Source of the DNA: Prinia subflava
Taxonomy: Eukaryota > Chordata > Aves > Passeriformes > Cisticolidae
NCBI RefSeq assembly: GCF_021018805.1
Contig: NC_086253.1
Coordinates: forward strand, 35,837,583-35,901,582
DNA length: 64,000 nt
Reading direction: 5' to 3'
The stretch's first letter is position 1. Every line of letters starts with the position of its first letter. The notes under the pieces were generated by a model. The model was not told the DNA's origin. It searched no databases and saw only the letters and a program-made list of their open reading frames with translations. Shown here one piece after another: positions 25,271 to 38,285 of this stretch. The translations under genes and the position numbers were made by a program.

Positions 25271-28200
25271 GATTTCAACTTAAAGCTGCCTTCATTTAAA
25301 TAATCACAGCAAGTAGCAGCAATAAAGACTTCATTCTGATAAAGCATTGCCTTCATAAACACATGAAAATACTCTAAAAATATAGAGGGTTGTTTTTTTT
25401 TTTTCTCCTAGATCATAGTGCTTCAATGAAGTTTTGTACTTGTCATGAAACACAGGATTTCCTAACCAGATGAAAGAGCCCTAAGACCTTTCTAATCAAG
25501 ACCTAATAGTTACCTTCATCTCAGAAAAGAAGATCTACAGTTTATCTATTGGTCTCCCAGCTTTAAACAAATAAAAAAATATTTTTCCATAATCATCTCC
25601 TTCACTGAAATCATTATGCTTAGCCTCATCAAGATTCTTTGCAAGATTTTGTGAATTTGCAGAGGGATGTGACAATAGTAGTTCCCCAACCAGACATTTC
25701 ATTAAAAATATACGTGAAATATAAACAAAATTGCCTTGAAATCTCCACCAAAAAAAAAAGAAAAGTAAAAAATGATGCAGAGAAGCTTTTAATTACTATC
25801 ATCTTCAGCAGACTGCAGATGAAAATAACAGCAGCCTCTGTTTGTGATACATAGCTGCTCTGCTCCTGCTCTTTCCTTTGAGAAAAACTTAGCTCTCAGA
25901 TTGAATATACCAGCTAACCAAGTACCTACCAAATATTGCTTTTTTAGACCAGATTTTTTCCTTTCTTAATTGTCCACAATATTTCACCTATCAATACCCT
26001 GAATTTCCTCAGAGATAAAAAGAAACAATCTAGACAGCATCTTCCCCCACAGTAAAAATAGTAACCGCACTATGCCACTAAGAAACCAGAGCCCTATTTA
26101 TTCATTTCACACTTGGTTTCTGGAGGAGACTGGTTTGTTTCTGTCCCTGGAGGAAGTGCTCGGTATGAGGTTTGAAACGTCAGGGATAATTAAGACAAAC
26201 TGTGCTTTTTTGCCCCAACAAAGGAAATATATCCCTTAAAATAACTCCCTACTGAAATCTCTGAACAAAAACCAGCCCAGCACTGCTCGGGTAGCTTACA
26301 ATGCTAAATCAATTGTCAGCATTAGCAAGGCTCTGAACTGGAGCATCTTGCAGTTTCATTGCAATCCAGCAGCTACTGTGTTATCAGCAGGTACAAATAC
26401 AATGCTGAATAGTCAGTTATGAAAGCGCCAGTATGGGAATCAAATAAAAAGACATATAACAAAGATGTTTATATCTCAGAAACTGAAAATATAATTACTT
26501 TAAGGTCCAAGTTTAGAGATCGGAGGCATTCAATAACATTTCTCATTCAGCCATTTTAAAGTCAGTAGTCTTTAAGCAGTGTTGGAGTTCATGTTTACTT
26601 AAGAATTGAGCAAAATTGCTATATTCTGTACAGCCATTTCCCCACTGCACTGTAAAAACATCTCCAAGAAACACTGAGCAAATTTCTCTGCTCATCAAGT
26701 TTAAGACAGGAAGGTGGTAATTTTCTTCATATAGCTGTTTACTAATCCATCTTTAGTACATTGAATGAGCCCAAACATCTAATATTTTGAAAAAAGTTTT
26801 CCATCACACAGGGTTATTATTATTTTAATAATACTTTAAGTGACTTTAATTTGTCAGTGCTAGATTTTCCAGCAATAATTCAATAGATCTTGGATTCCAG
26901 GTTCTGAAATCTTTGGGGTATTACCAGTGCAATGTTAATCCCTTAATGTATTTTCTTAAACCATTACATTATGTAGTTTACTTTTTTTAATATTTTAGAC
27001 TTAATTTTTAAATAAAAATAACACAGTAAAAGGTTTTTCTTGCTCTGACACCTTTTCTTATGAACAAATGCTACCTAACCCGAATAAGAAATTGATGGTA
27101 GAGTCCTTTGTAAAAACGGTTTTTCTGTGATAAAACACAATGTTTAATATCATGGAAAATACAGTTTAAAATTCTAGAAAAAGAAGTCTGCTTTTCAGTT
27201 TTTGTAAGATATGACAGAATAGCATGCAACAAGACCATATACAGGATGATAAAAACTGTGATTTTTACACGGACACTAGGAGTTCATAATTTTCAGATCT
27301 GTCTCCTCAGACCACTTTCATGCAAAATGCATGAAAACTGGATAGAAACTTCTGTTAAATTGTTGCAGTGAAACCATGTTAACATATTTTGTAATGGTAC
27401 TGGCATAAATGTCTTTAAAAAAGATATTCATAATGAACTTGGTGTCTGTTGAAAGTTTCCTTCCTGCAGCTTTGGTAGCTACTGTGGATGATGAAACTCC
27501 CTCTGAGATGGAGGGACTCAGGTGTTAGATAGGAGCCACAGCAGCATCAGCACTGTGCTTAGGCACTAACCTAGAAAAGCTGATAGGAAAAGCCCCACTC
27601 CAGAGTCTCTTTTATTTCTTTGAAACACAGATGCCTTTGCCAGGAAAGCCGACAGTGCTATCTTTTGCCCACCTTTTTTGATTGTACTATAGCTACCTAA
27701 GATAAGGGAATCAGGTTTCAGAATACTTCTCCAGTGTTATTTAGCAAAAAAAGACAGTGACATGAAAGCAGAATTTCTGAGTTCCATTTTGTCCTTTCAG
27801 AGTTTCTCTCTTTTTCTCCCTCCCTCCTTTTTTTATCCCCTGCAACTGAAATACACAATCTTTGGAGCTGGAACTGGAATAAGGATGCTCTTCCTGGGTA
27901 ATAAGACTCTGATTCTTATGACATCTTCTAATTCCACACAAGATTCAAATATTCCATATAAAGCAGAAACACTTCAGTATGAAGATTTTGAGATGTTCCC
28001 TGCCTCCTACGCCTTAGGATAGCCTTCATTTGTAAGGTGGGTGGTATGGCTCCCATTTCTTTCAGGTGGGGAGGGTAGGTGATGAGGAGAGGTGGTCCTG
28101 ACTCTTCACATTCTGTCAGACTGTTTTACTCTTGCCTTTATAGAATGTATGGGACATTACCACCTCCACTGCACTTTCCTTCAGCAGTTATGTTTTAAGA

Positions 28201-31200
28201 AGAAGAAGGGATCTGTTTATCTGACAGTTCTCTCAGGACAGACATACTTTGAAGATACGAGGTGGAACAGCCTCCTCCTCTTGCACAGAGACATCCAAAT
28301 TGTGAATGCTAATAAAATTTGGACATGCTCAATATCCAACAGTTAGATTAGGTGAAGCTTTAGGCATTTCATGACTTTTCCTAAAATAGAGCTGTAGGAC
28401 ATAAAACACCCAAATAGGAATGTCTTTAGACATTAAATCCTTACAGTGGGATAGCAGCTGAATGAGCTTTGAGATTTTTTGCACTAATTGCATTCCAATC
28501 TTATACGAGATATCTTAGTCCATCAGTTTATTTGGCCCGAAATAACTTTGTACTTGTTGTCTTCAATCCTAAAACTCTAATCTTGCCACATTTTCTGGCA
28601 TCAGAAAAGTTTATTGTGGAGCTAAAGACTGTAAAGCATCCTACTACCATCATAGCAAGGATTGCCCTAGGTACAGGACTAGTGCCAGGACCTGAAACTG
28701 TCTTAAGTGCCTTTAGGACTCATCAGGCTTCATATATTTACCTACTTTCCTTATCAGAAGCACTTCCAAATCATGTCACTCTTCAGAAATTAAAATCATA
28801 ACAGCTCTACAAATTCATATTAATACTTCCCCCTGTAATACTTAGAATGCCTTTAGCTGATGTAACAGCACACTCACACATACTGCCATAGCTGCTCTAG
28901 GATGGGTCAGACACCATTGAGTGATGTGAGGGCAGTACAAAAGCAAAAAGCTCTTTAAATTACCAAGTGTTTCTTTCATGTCTGACCATCCTCATTTGTC
29001 TGTGTGTTAGCACCTACAAATTGTGCTGGAAAGAGAAATAATTTAGAATCTGACTCTGAATGAGGAGTAACAGTGCTCATCTAAGATATGAAGTCTGGCT
29101 TTAGTGCTCATGTTGGCATTAGCAATAAGTAATCTTTTCAGCAATATCAAGGGAGAAAGCATTAGTACAGCCCTGGGAATCATAAGCTCTGGAAACATGA
29201 GATCTTTCCCCTTACCTGCTGAATACAGCAGACAGTTGCCAAATGTGAGTAGACAAAATTTTTAAAATAAGTCAAAAGAGGCAAGAGAAGAAAAGTGGTT
29301 ATGCAGAAACACCTTCAAGGAAGAAAATCTGTTGTGACATTGTCTTACTCAGAGAAATTCCTGATTCCAAAACACAAGAGCTAGCCAGCATCTGTGGAAC
29401 AGATACAAGCAGTAGCTGCAAACATCAGCCAGCCTCTACCATAAACTTAAGGGCAGAATTGCTTATATCTGACACAGAAAGGAGAAAAGAGTGGCAAAAG
29501 AATGGACTAATTGACTGTATTAAGAATGGTCACAGTTCAAATACTGATCATGAATATTGTTCTTCAAAGAGGACAGCAGGAGGAAAATGGTGTTTCAGAG
29601 GGAGAGATGTCCCTGTGGGAAAGCCAGTAATTCTTTAAACTTGTCAGACTTACCTTGCATGTTCCACACAGATTCAGATGAAGCTATGAATGCACCAGTG
29701 CTTGATGGATAATTCCAGGATAACACTGTTCTCTTTGCCAATACACATTCTTTAATGTCTTGGCAGCTCACAATGGTTCTCTCTAGCAAGTCCTGCTTCA
29801 TGTAGCTCACTCTTAGAAAATTCTTATGAATATCTGCCTGCCAAGACACAAAACATATTCTCTCTGGTATTATCATAACTTTATAGAGCAGACTGTCTGA
29901 TGGCACTGGAACAATTTATCCAAGCAGAGAACATTGTCCAAAATTTACCCCATGACAGAAATCTCATTAAAAGCATGTTATGGATGAAATTCTTTATCCC
30001 TTACCTGAGAATAAATAAATAATGAAGATATTGACACTATCCTAAAATCAAATATTCTGAGCACAGTACTTCTTGATTTAACACTAAACTTGAAAAAACT
30101 AGTGTAAGAAAAGTACTGTGACAATTGAGAAATGTTAATTTTGCCATAATATCCTTGCAGAATTTATAAGTTTTTTTTTTTTCTTTGGGACTCAAAATTA
30201 AATTAAAGCATATTATTGGCTCATTCTTCTGTATCAAATACAATCAGAGATTTTATTTTATGGGAAAATCTTCCTCTATAGAACAAATGTCACCAATTTA
30301 AATAAAGAAAAATCCATCGCTAGGGACCATTGCTCGAAAGAGTTTGAATATGGTGATCAAACTTTTTAAAGTGTGAGCGAGTATGAAGTGCATTGTATGT
30401 CACAGGATTTTCATACACAGTTTCAGATATATATATAAACATTTGGTCTCATAAAAATGTAAATATATGTCTAAGTGTAAAGGTTTGGTACTTTATGGCC
30501 AGCAACTTCTTTTATGTAATGAGGAAAATTGAACATATGGTTTAGTTCGAAGACTGATTGTAGCTTAATTGTGTTGATGGGTTCTGTCTTTTAATCAAGT
30601 GAACAAAGAATTACAAAGTAAGTGTATCTTCTGAGGCCAGAGAAAATTCAATGAAAGAGTAAAGGACAATTAAGTATTTTGCTAAGTATTGAAATAAATT
30701 CTTGGCTTTCTATTCAAGTACACAATTAAGGCCTCCAGGAAAAATTCTCACAACCTTAGTTTGAGTTCTTATCATTGAAGCCAATCCTGACAGCAATTTA
30801 TTATCTGTTTGATATGTTTGACCTGGATAGGTTTGCACATTTTTTATTGCAAAAAACAAAACATGCCATTTGTGAACAGACAGGAGAAGAAACTCTGTTA
30901 ACAGAAGGAATATCTGCAGAATAAAAAGGTAATCTTGCTGCCTAAAAACAAGAGCAAATTATTCAAGAAAATGAAATAGGAAAAAAATCTGTTGACGATT
31001 AAAGGTGATTCGTATGCTGAAAATTTAGATATACTAGCTACTGACCATATATTTCGCTTTAATCTGGAGGTCTATAAGGGAGTAAAACTAAGCATTCTGT
31101 TAAAGTGAAGATTCCTATGGTTTGCATATTTAAAAGCACTCCTTATGAATGTTCATCTTCTTTTCAGAAATATTATGATTAGAGTTGTCATAAGCAGATA

Positions 31201-34200
31201 ACTATAACATTGAAATGAAATCAGACCAGTACAGCATTTTGAATTTCTTTTAGATTCAAATGGTCTTTAGTACGTGCAAACCATTAAAGTGCTAATCTAT
31301 GCTTGAGGAGTATAAGGCTTGTTTCAATATTTTATAGGAGGGATTTTGATCTATGATTTATCAGTCAACAGACAGCACTAAAGGCATGGTGGTTTTTTAA
31401 TTGGGAATCAATTAACCTCTTGGTAGGTTTTTTAAAAGTATTATATCTATTTCCTTTTCTGCCAATGAAAAAATTTTGATATATGTCTGTCAAGTTGGTG
31501 ACCATCCATGTAAATAATATAAAATGCAGGTTTTCTTCTGAACTGGATAAAATATTTGTATGGCATTAACAGCTGGAAACACTACTTTTTTTTTTATTTG
31601 CAGATCCTGTTCAACACTGTCACATATCTTGACTTTTCCTCTCCTGTACCATTTAATGCTGCTTTTCTTTCTTATTTTCTTCCATCTCTGATACCTGTAG
31701 ATTAGTAGGCAATAATTTGACAACAGTAAGTACAACAATTTTCCCATTTTATTCTATTCAGATTAATATATCCATCTTTTACATATGTAGGTTCTGAGGG
31801 CTTTCTGAGAGGTTTTTGCTATTGAATTAGACTCAAATGTCTTTTTCTGACAAGAGGCCACAACCTTGATGAAGGTTTCCCAGGACAAATTTTACTAAAG
31901 TTATTTTAGGTGTAGAAATATTACCCTGTCTTCTAATGTTCAAATTGCCTAGAAGAGACAGAAGAGAAAAAAAAAAACCAAAAGACAAATATTTTGTTCA
32001 TCTTGAGAGAGGACTCATTAGAATTAGAACCATGCTTTTAGTGTGGTTCGTAAACTTTTATCAACTTCTGATAGCACTTCAGCCTGCCAAGAAGTTGTCC
32101 TCAGAAAAGTCAGGAAAAGACTGTGATCTTCTAAAGACTAATATCTCTAAATCCAGCAGTAGCAGTCAGTCTTAACTATAAAATGTAATTTTTAAATCTT
32201 AAAAAAAATGCTGTACCTTGAGATATGTGACATAAGACTCTGCAGTGATACTAACTGGCTTGCTTCAGGTGAAACAAATATTGGTTTGGAAATTTTCTTG
32301 TCCATATACAGCCCAAAGCATCAGGCCTCCTAAAATAATTTTCTTCCTTTGGACTATGCAAGCAATACAAGGATTGCAGAATTCCGCTGTCTCCAAAAAT
32401 ACTCTTGGAAGCAATGTAGCATCAAGTGAACTTTAACCCAGTACCTCACACGTATTTCGTATTTCTGTAGTGTTTCTGAGAAGAAGTCTCTACCAGGAGC
32501 TGAGGCCACGGCGTGATTGCCTTGGCTGATGGTTGTTGGGGTCTGCATGCAACAACAGTTTTGATACAGGTGGTGCAGCTCTATTAAGGCTCATAACTGT
32601 GTGTGACATAAGTGCATGAAACTGGACGCATAGTCTTCTCCTGAACTGTACTCTTATGCAGGAGCCAGGCTAACTGCAGAACATAATTTCTTTAGGTGAG
32701 ATACTGTTTATGTGAGGATTCTCCCTAGCCAAATTTCTAATGAAAAAATTCTATTGTTGAAAAAGGGTTTGGCTTTATGTGTTTTCTCTCAGTGAAAACA
32801 ACGTGCTAGCTCTTTGTCTTATCTCTATGACAAATTGTATGTAGCAAATAACCTAGTCCTTTCTAGACATAAGAATCTTGCAATGCAAGATCCACAGTTT
32901 CTTAAACAGCTCTGCAAAAACTGAAGGTGACTAATAGCATAGAGAAACTCAAGTTTTAAATCACATTTGGATAAAGTTACTGAAGATCCTCTTGTGGTCA
33001 CAATAATGCTAGTCCACTAAGATGTTAAGGTCACAAATCCTGAAAGAAAAAGAAATCTCTGTTTAATCAATTTTTTCATGCATATATGCTTTTCCATGAA
33101 GCTGAAGTAGCTAGAACAGCATTTATTTGTAAGCCTCACTATAAAAAAGTTGATAGCAAATTGTTCAGTGAAGTTCTTATTAAGAAGATTAAATATACAT
33201 ATTTTCAAGGTAGCTATTCTGTGTAAATACAGTATTTTCATATGGCTTCCACACATATTTTTTGTTTTTGCTTATGTGAACATCTGTTGTGATCTGGATT
33301 TCACCATAGGATAATCTGGCTTTACAGGTAAATCAGGAGGACCAGTTTCTGTTTTATGAGAACTATAAATTTAACACATTGCAAAATATTATGAAGAAAG
33401 GCAGGAGGCATACAAGAAAAGGGCTACCTGCAACAGTAAGGGTCCAAGACATTACTCTGAACATACCTGGATTTGAATTTGTGTAATGTTCATGCTGATT
33501 TGCAGAAGATCTCAAATGGAATGCTGATGATGTTGCTGCTGAGTATGCCCTGATTTGTATTTTTATGGTCTTAACCTGAGCTTTCAGCATGCAACATTGT
33601 ACATTTCTGTAATGCTGGTGCTGGCATTGTGCTTTCAAACATATTTTATAAACATCAGTGCACTGCTATGTATTTTTAGAAAACTAAAAGAGGTTTTGTG
33701 GGTGCTGTGATATATATCTGCTTCTGCTGCTAGCTTTTTGCTTCTACTGTTGTTCCCTTGACTCACATAACGTTAGCTTTCATTTAGTTCCCAATCCATT
33801 TTTGTTAATTACAAACACCTTTCATCAGAAATTGTTTCAATTTAAAGTGAGAGGAAACATAATGATACTTTTGAAAGCAACACTTTGTGGAATGCATTCC
33901 TAAAGCTTTTATGGACCCCAGATGCGTATTTACATGTATGCAATTTATCTTGTGGATGCATCATAGAAGATGTTAAGAAAATTATGCTTCATCGTTAGAA
34001 ATTCTATTATGTACTTCTGTTGACTTTTCACAAGATCTTGATGAGCAACATTCAAAACTGAGCGGAACTAAGTCTGGAGCTGCATTAGAAAGGGATAATT
34101 CAGGTATGAAGGTATGAATAAACTCACACGCTACAATCTATCCTCATATGGCTTTCATTTTGCCGACACCATGTCTTGACATAACAAATACAATTAGCCT

Positions 34201-36387
34201 CACTTTCTTACCCAAAACACACATTAGCAATGAATCCCTCTCTGAGGTACACTATGGCTGCAAAGATTTCCAGCACTGTTCTCTAGAGCCTGAGGGGGAT
34301 TCTAGCACAGCACCTGCTCCTCTCTTTGATTAGGCATCACCAGCAGCCCCCGTGCCTTTAGGCTGCATCTCTGATTGTAGCAGTACACCTGGAAACTTCT
34401 TGGTAAGACAGGATTCCTGTGTTTGGGAGTGCAGTTATTTTCCTCACCCACACAGCTCAATGCATCCTTAACAGCTTCACTCTTTTGATGGTTTTCTGTG
34501 CTTTAGTCCTCTCAGTTTTTCTGATTGATTTATGACATAACTTTATGATGCACTTTTATCTTCTGCAAGATTAGTATTTCAGACAGTTCGGAAAAACACA
34601 GAGTAGGACAAGGAATGAGCTTCACTTTATTAGAAAAAGATTAAACTGCTTCTGAATTTGAGACCTAGAGTCATGAGTCTCTCAACTCTGCTCTTTAGGG
34701 CTTTGTATATACTCTTTGTATTCTGAATAAAAACACAGAGTGTTATTATTTTAATTATAGAAGATATTTTCATGAATTACAGGGGATAAACCTGCAGTTG
34801 TGTACGTTCTACAGGCTTCTGCTTTTGAATGATGGGTCTCAGGTGGATATTAATTTTGGTGGTAGAAAGGAATTTGCATCACTGCGCACGCTTTTCTGAG
34901 AGGCACATATTTTCTTTCTACTAACAGTTTAATTGACAACAGGTGTTTTTTATGGAGAATAGAAATAATTTTAAAAATATAACCTAGAAGAATATTTTTT
35001 ACTTTTCTCCCACTCTTCTTGGAAACAAACTCCAAACTTACTGAATAATTATTTTCATCTCTATTTTAATCATAAATAGGTATTCTTTTGTGTACATCTT
35101 TGATTAAAAGAATGCAAAGTGGTTTTTCAGGATTCCAAAGTTCTTCTTGGATCCAGTTGACACCTTGCTGTATGATGATGGAACATGCAGCCAGATTTAC
35201 ATTCCCAGACACAAATAAATGAGCTTGAATCAGACTTACCACTTTTCAAAGCTATAGAGAAACAAATGAATGAAGTGTGGATTGAAAGAAAAAATAATAG
35301 CTACTCCAGCACAAGAGAAAATATGCAGAGGTTTTGGCTTAGGGGTATGAAGAAAATATTTCAAAAAACCCACTAAATCTTTCATTTTTCTCAGGCTTTC
35401 TCAGCTGGTCTAACAAAAGCTTGTCCAACTTTTCTGTACACACCTTCTCTCATTTAAGGACATTCTGATCATCATAGATATAATAATAACATTACTAATA
35501 GCTAAACAACATAAATATGAACAGTATTTGATTTTCTTTTTAACCAGACATTTATGGAAATTATACATTTATGGAAATCAGTAAAAATATCTATATTATT
35601 GCAAATTACACCCATTTCCCATGAGTTTATATGAGATTTTGATACTCTAATGATGAGTTGCTCTATTCACTATAATGTATGTAAAAACCTGAAAGGACAC
35701 AAAATGAATTTATTAACAATTATGTTAACATTTTCAGCATTTGCTGGACTTTATTTTGTTGATAGCACCTGAAGAAAACCATATTTTTAGTTTGAAAAAT
35801 ACCTTAGGCACTTCTTGTAAATGAAACCCAGGCTTCCAGAGAGGATAATGCAATGTAAAAGGATAAGCTCCAAAACCCATTGATTACTCTATACCTGTGC
35901 AACTCATTTCTCATTGAAACTTCATTTTACTTGGAGAGACAATTTAGTAACGGACAACATGAATCCTGCAAATGGTCTTAAGACCCATCCTGCCATCATT
36001 TGTTAGTAGATTATTGTTTGTTGCCATGAATAATCCATTACCCTTTGAGTAGTGAGCACAATGCCAGGTAGTAACTGCTTATAAAAATAGACCTATTGGC
36101 TGCAGTTCATAAATTGTCTCACTGACCTGAGTAAGCACATACATAAACGTTGGCAATATTGCATTAACATGTTTTTGCCTATAAGTAATCAGATTGTATG
36201 CATCTTTAGCACTCAAATTCAATATCACTGAAATATGGCAAAAATATACAAACTTGCCTTAGTGTTCATGCTATTCTCAGCATTTTATTGTCATAACTGT
36301 TTTAACCCATCCCTTCACAAATGTTTACCAAAATGGAAACCACATTATATTACAAAATACAGCATCTCTAATAGATTTCCAATGATT

Positions 36388-36410
36388 TGTTTTGTTTTGT
36401 TTTGTTTTGT
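36388..36410. repeat. (TTTTG)n microsatellite
   Basis: Four to five uninterrupted TTTTG units form an ordinary simple repeat. Confidence 0.9.
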
Positions 36411-36879
36411 ATATGTAATGCCATTTTATATCTCACAAAGCAAAAAGTTGCTGTGCTATTCTAAGAAAATTGTCTTCATCTATAGGGAGAAATATGGTTC
36501 ATAACGTTTGAATACTTTCACAGTAAACTCTCAAATAACATTAAAAGTGCTTGGCCAGATACCTCAGCCACAAATAATGAGCTATCTCCATCAAATAAAC
36601 CAGTGGTGTCTATAATGACTGTTTGGGGACATCTACATTTATTGACTGCAAAAGTTATGTCCCTGCTAATATTTTATGGTTTCAGGAACCATAAAACTAC
36701 TTAATAGAGACCATCCATATTCGAAGCCCAAGTTATCATAAAGCAGTCCTGCTTTTGCAAAGCATAATTAGTGGGCAGAAGTAGCAATTGAGCAAGTAGA
36801 ATCATCTGGGTTCAAACCAAGATAAACAGAAGAAAAAATTATTATAAAAGTGTGTTTTACTCCTTATTATGTTATTAAA

Positions 36880-37740
36880 TACATGAAATATCATTCTCTG
36901 AGGTTCAGAAATATCACTTCCTCTAGGAAACCCCCAGGATAGAGCTTCATCTTCACTATCAGGTTCCAGAGCCTCATACCTTTTATCCTGTAAGGGCATC
37001 TGCAAAAGTACTAGGGGGCAGAAGGAACTTCTTGTGCTATTCCAAGCAGGGACTTGTTTTCATTTCCTCCTCTCTTTTAGGTCCTCTCCTTCTGCCTGAT
37101 GACAAGAAGGTCAGAATTCCTCTAACTCTTGCAAAGCTTCCATCTGCTGCGTTTCCCAGGGATGGAAGAGTGCTATTCCACCAGCCTCTCACACCCTCAT
37201 ACTCCTCAGGCTCTCCACTTCAAGCTCTGGCACCAGGCTGAGCAGGTCATCCACCTGGTCACACTGCACACAGGAGTCATCTCAGCTGCCCTCTGGCACT
37301 ACGGTCAGGCTCAAATACTCCCTGCAGCCAGAGACCAGGGCAGCTGCATGTTTCTGATGGAGCTCCATCTGGGTCTCCATAATCCTTCTAGTGATGGCTT
37401 TCAACCGTGTGGAAGCCACCCCTGGGTCTGTTCTAGCTGAGCAGGCAAAAGCCACCAGGTAAGCCTGACCCAGGAGTCTGGAGGGCTGCCACACAAACTC
37501 CTACATCGTGTGCTTCCAACACACCACGCCCTGTTTACCTGCCCCATTTGTTCTGCTCCTGGTCCTTCATGCTCCCTAGAGCCCTTTCCATCTCCCACAG
37601 TTGCTCTGTCAACCTCATGATGCCAGCCTCACTCAGAGAGCTGCTGATCTCTGCTGACTCAGGTTTCTGTCACTCTGGGAACCCCCTCTCTAGTATTTAG
37701 CCCCAGAATTTATCAGTTGCCGCTGCTGTTGCTGCTGTCA
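36880..37740 (-). mobile_element. CR1 LINE 5' region / ORF1 remnant, minus strand
   Basis: Read on the minus strand, several broken frames resemble the CR1 5' region and ORF1. One segment near 37610-37535 is coiled-coil-like (MRLTEQLWEMERALGSM). A second, near 37430-37330, contains TRLKAITRRIMETQMELHQK. A third, near 37280-37200, reads CVQCDQVDDLLSLVPELEVE followed by SLRSMR, the Cys-containing leucine-rich segment typical of avian CR1 ORF1. A last one, near 37000-36900, contains PLQDKRYEALE. The frames are separated by stops and shifts, so this is a dead remnant. It is more GC-rich than its surroundings. No ORF2 or 3' UTR follows on this strand, which is unusual because CR1 copies normally keep the 3' end. 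The family call comes from memory of ORF1 motifs and should be checked by alignment. Confidence 0.72.
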
Positions 37741-37939
37741 CTGCTTATCTCGTTGACTGAACCAAACACACCCTTTCACAATTTTTTGTACAAAGCATTT
37801 GAAACAAGACATAATGTTACATCCTTAGTGTTGTTACCCTTACTGTCCTGTTATCAGTCTGCCTGTCCAATTACCGCGTGTTGAGATTCTGAACCAGATG
37901 TTGTCACCAATTCTTTCCATTAAGTGACAACTTTTTAGG
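37741..37939. other. Spacer between two opposed CR1 fragments
   Basis: About 200 bases separate the minus-strand ORF1 remnant from the plus-strand CR1 tail. A GCTGCTGTTGCTGCTGT trinucleotide patch lies just left of it (about 37719-37738). Either CR1 fragment could extend into the spacer in a form too decayed to recognise. Confidence 0.5.
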
Positions 37940-38285
37940 GTGCTCTGAGAAAGCTCATTACTGTCTACAGCTGTGAAAGGTAGCAGTGGAGAGGATCATG
38001 CTGGTATCTATTCTCTGGTGACCAACGACAGGATACAAGAAAATGGAATGAAGCTGGATCAGGAGAAGTTCAGGCTGGACATTAGGAAAGCGTTCTTTGC
38101 TGAGAAGGTGATCAGTCACTGGCACAGGCTTATCAGGAAAGTTCTGGCAGCACCAAGCCTGACAGAGTTCAAGGAGCATCTACATGAGGTTCTATGTCAT
38201 ACAGTTTAGTCTGACAAACTCCTGTGAGGAACAGAGGGTTGATCTCTTATGGCTCTCTTCCAGCTTAAGATATTCTGTGACACTG
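37940..38285 (+). mobile_element. CR1 LINE, 3' end, plus strand
   Basis: The CR1 3' landmarks appear in order: GGTGACCAACGACAGGATAC, the GTTCAGGCTGGACATTAGGA block, GCACAGGCTTATCAGGAAAG, and AGCCTGACAGAGTTCAAGGA. It ends in a decayed AGATATTCTGTGACACTGTG tail. It is 5'-truncated and more diverged than the copy at 21.6 kb. The plus-strand 78-codon frame at 37973-38209 is a chance opening within it. Confidence 0.9.

Larger units (their letters stand above)
24961..36879. other. AT-rich intergenic or intronic sequence, no gene seen
   Basis: No exon, RNA gene or recognisable transposon was found. The longest open frames (25051-25362 minus, 28469-28801 plus, 29595-29906 minus) are about 100-110 codons, isolated, and without known motifs. 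A degenerate 22-23-bp repeat lies around 25196-25270, an imperfect hairpin at 30062-30120, a 17-bp tandem near 35548-35578, and a TTTTG microsatellite at 36388-36410. Confidence 0.7.

Noticed and set aside
28469..28801. 110-codon plus-strand frame
   Set aside because: There is no known domain, splice context or repeat relation. It is treated as chance.
29595..29906. 103-codon minus-strand frame with balanced composition
   Set aside because: I see no recognisable motif, no neighbouring exon-like blocks and no related copy. In 64 kb of six-frame sequence, frames of this size are expected by chance.
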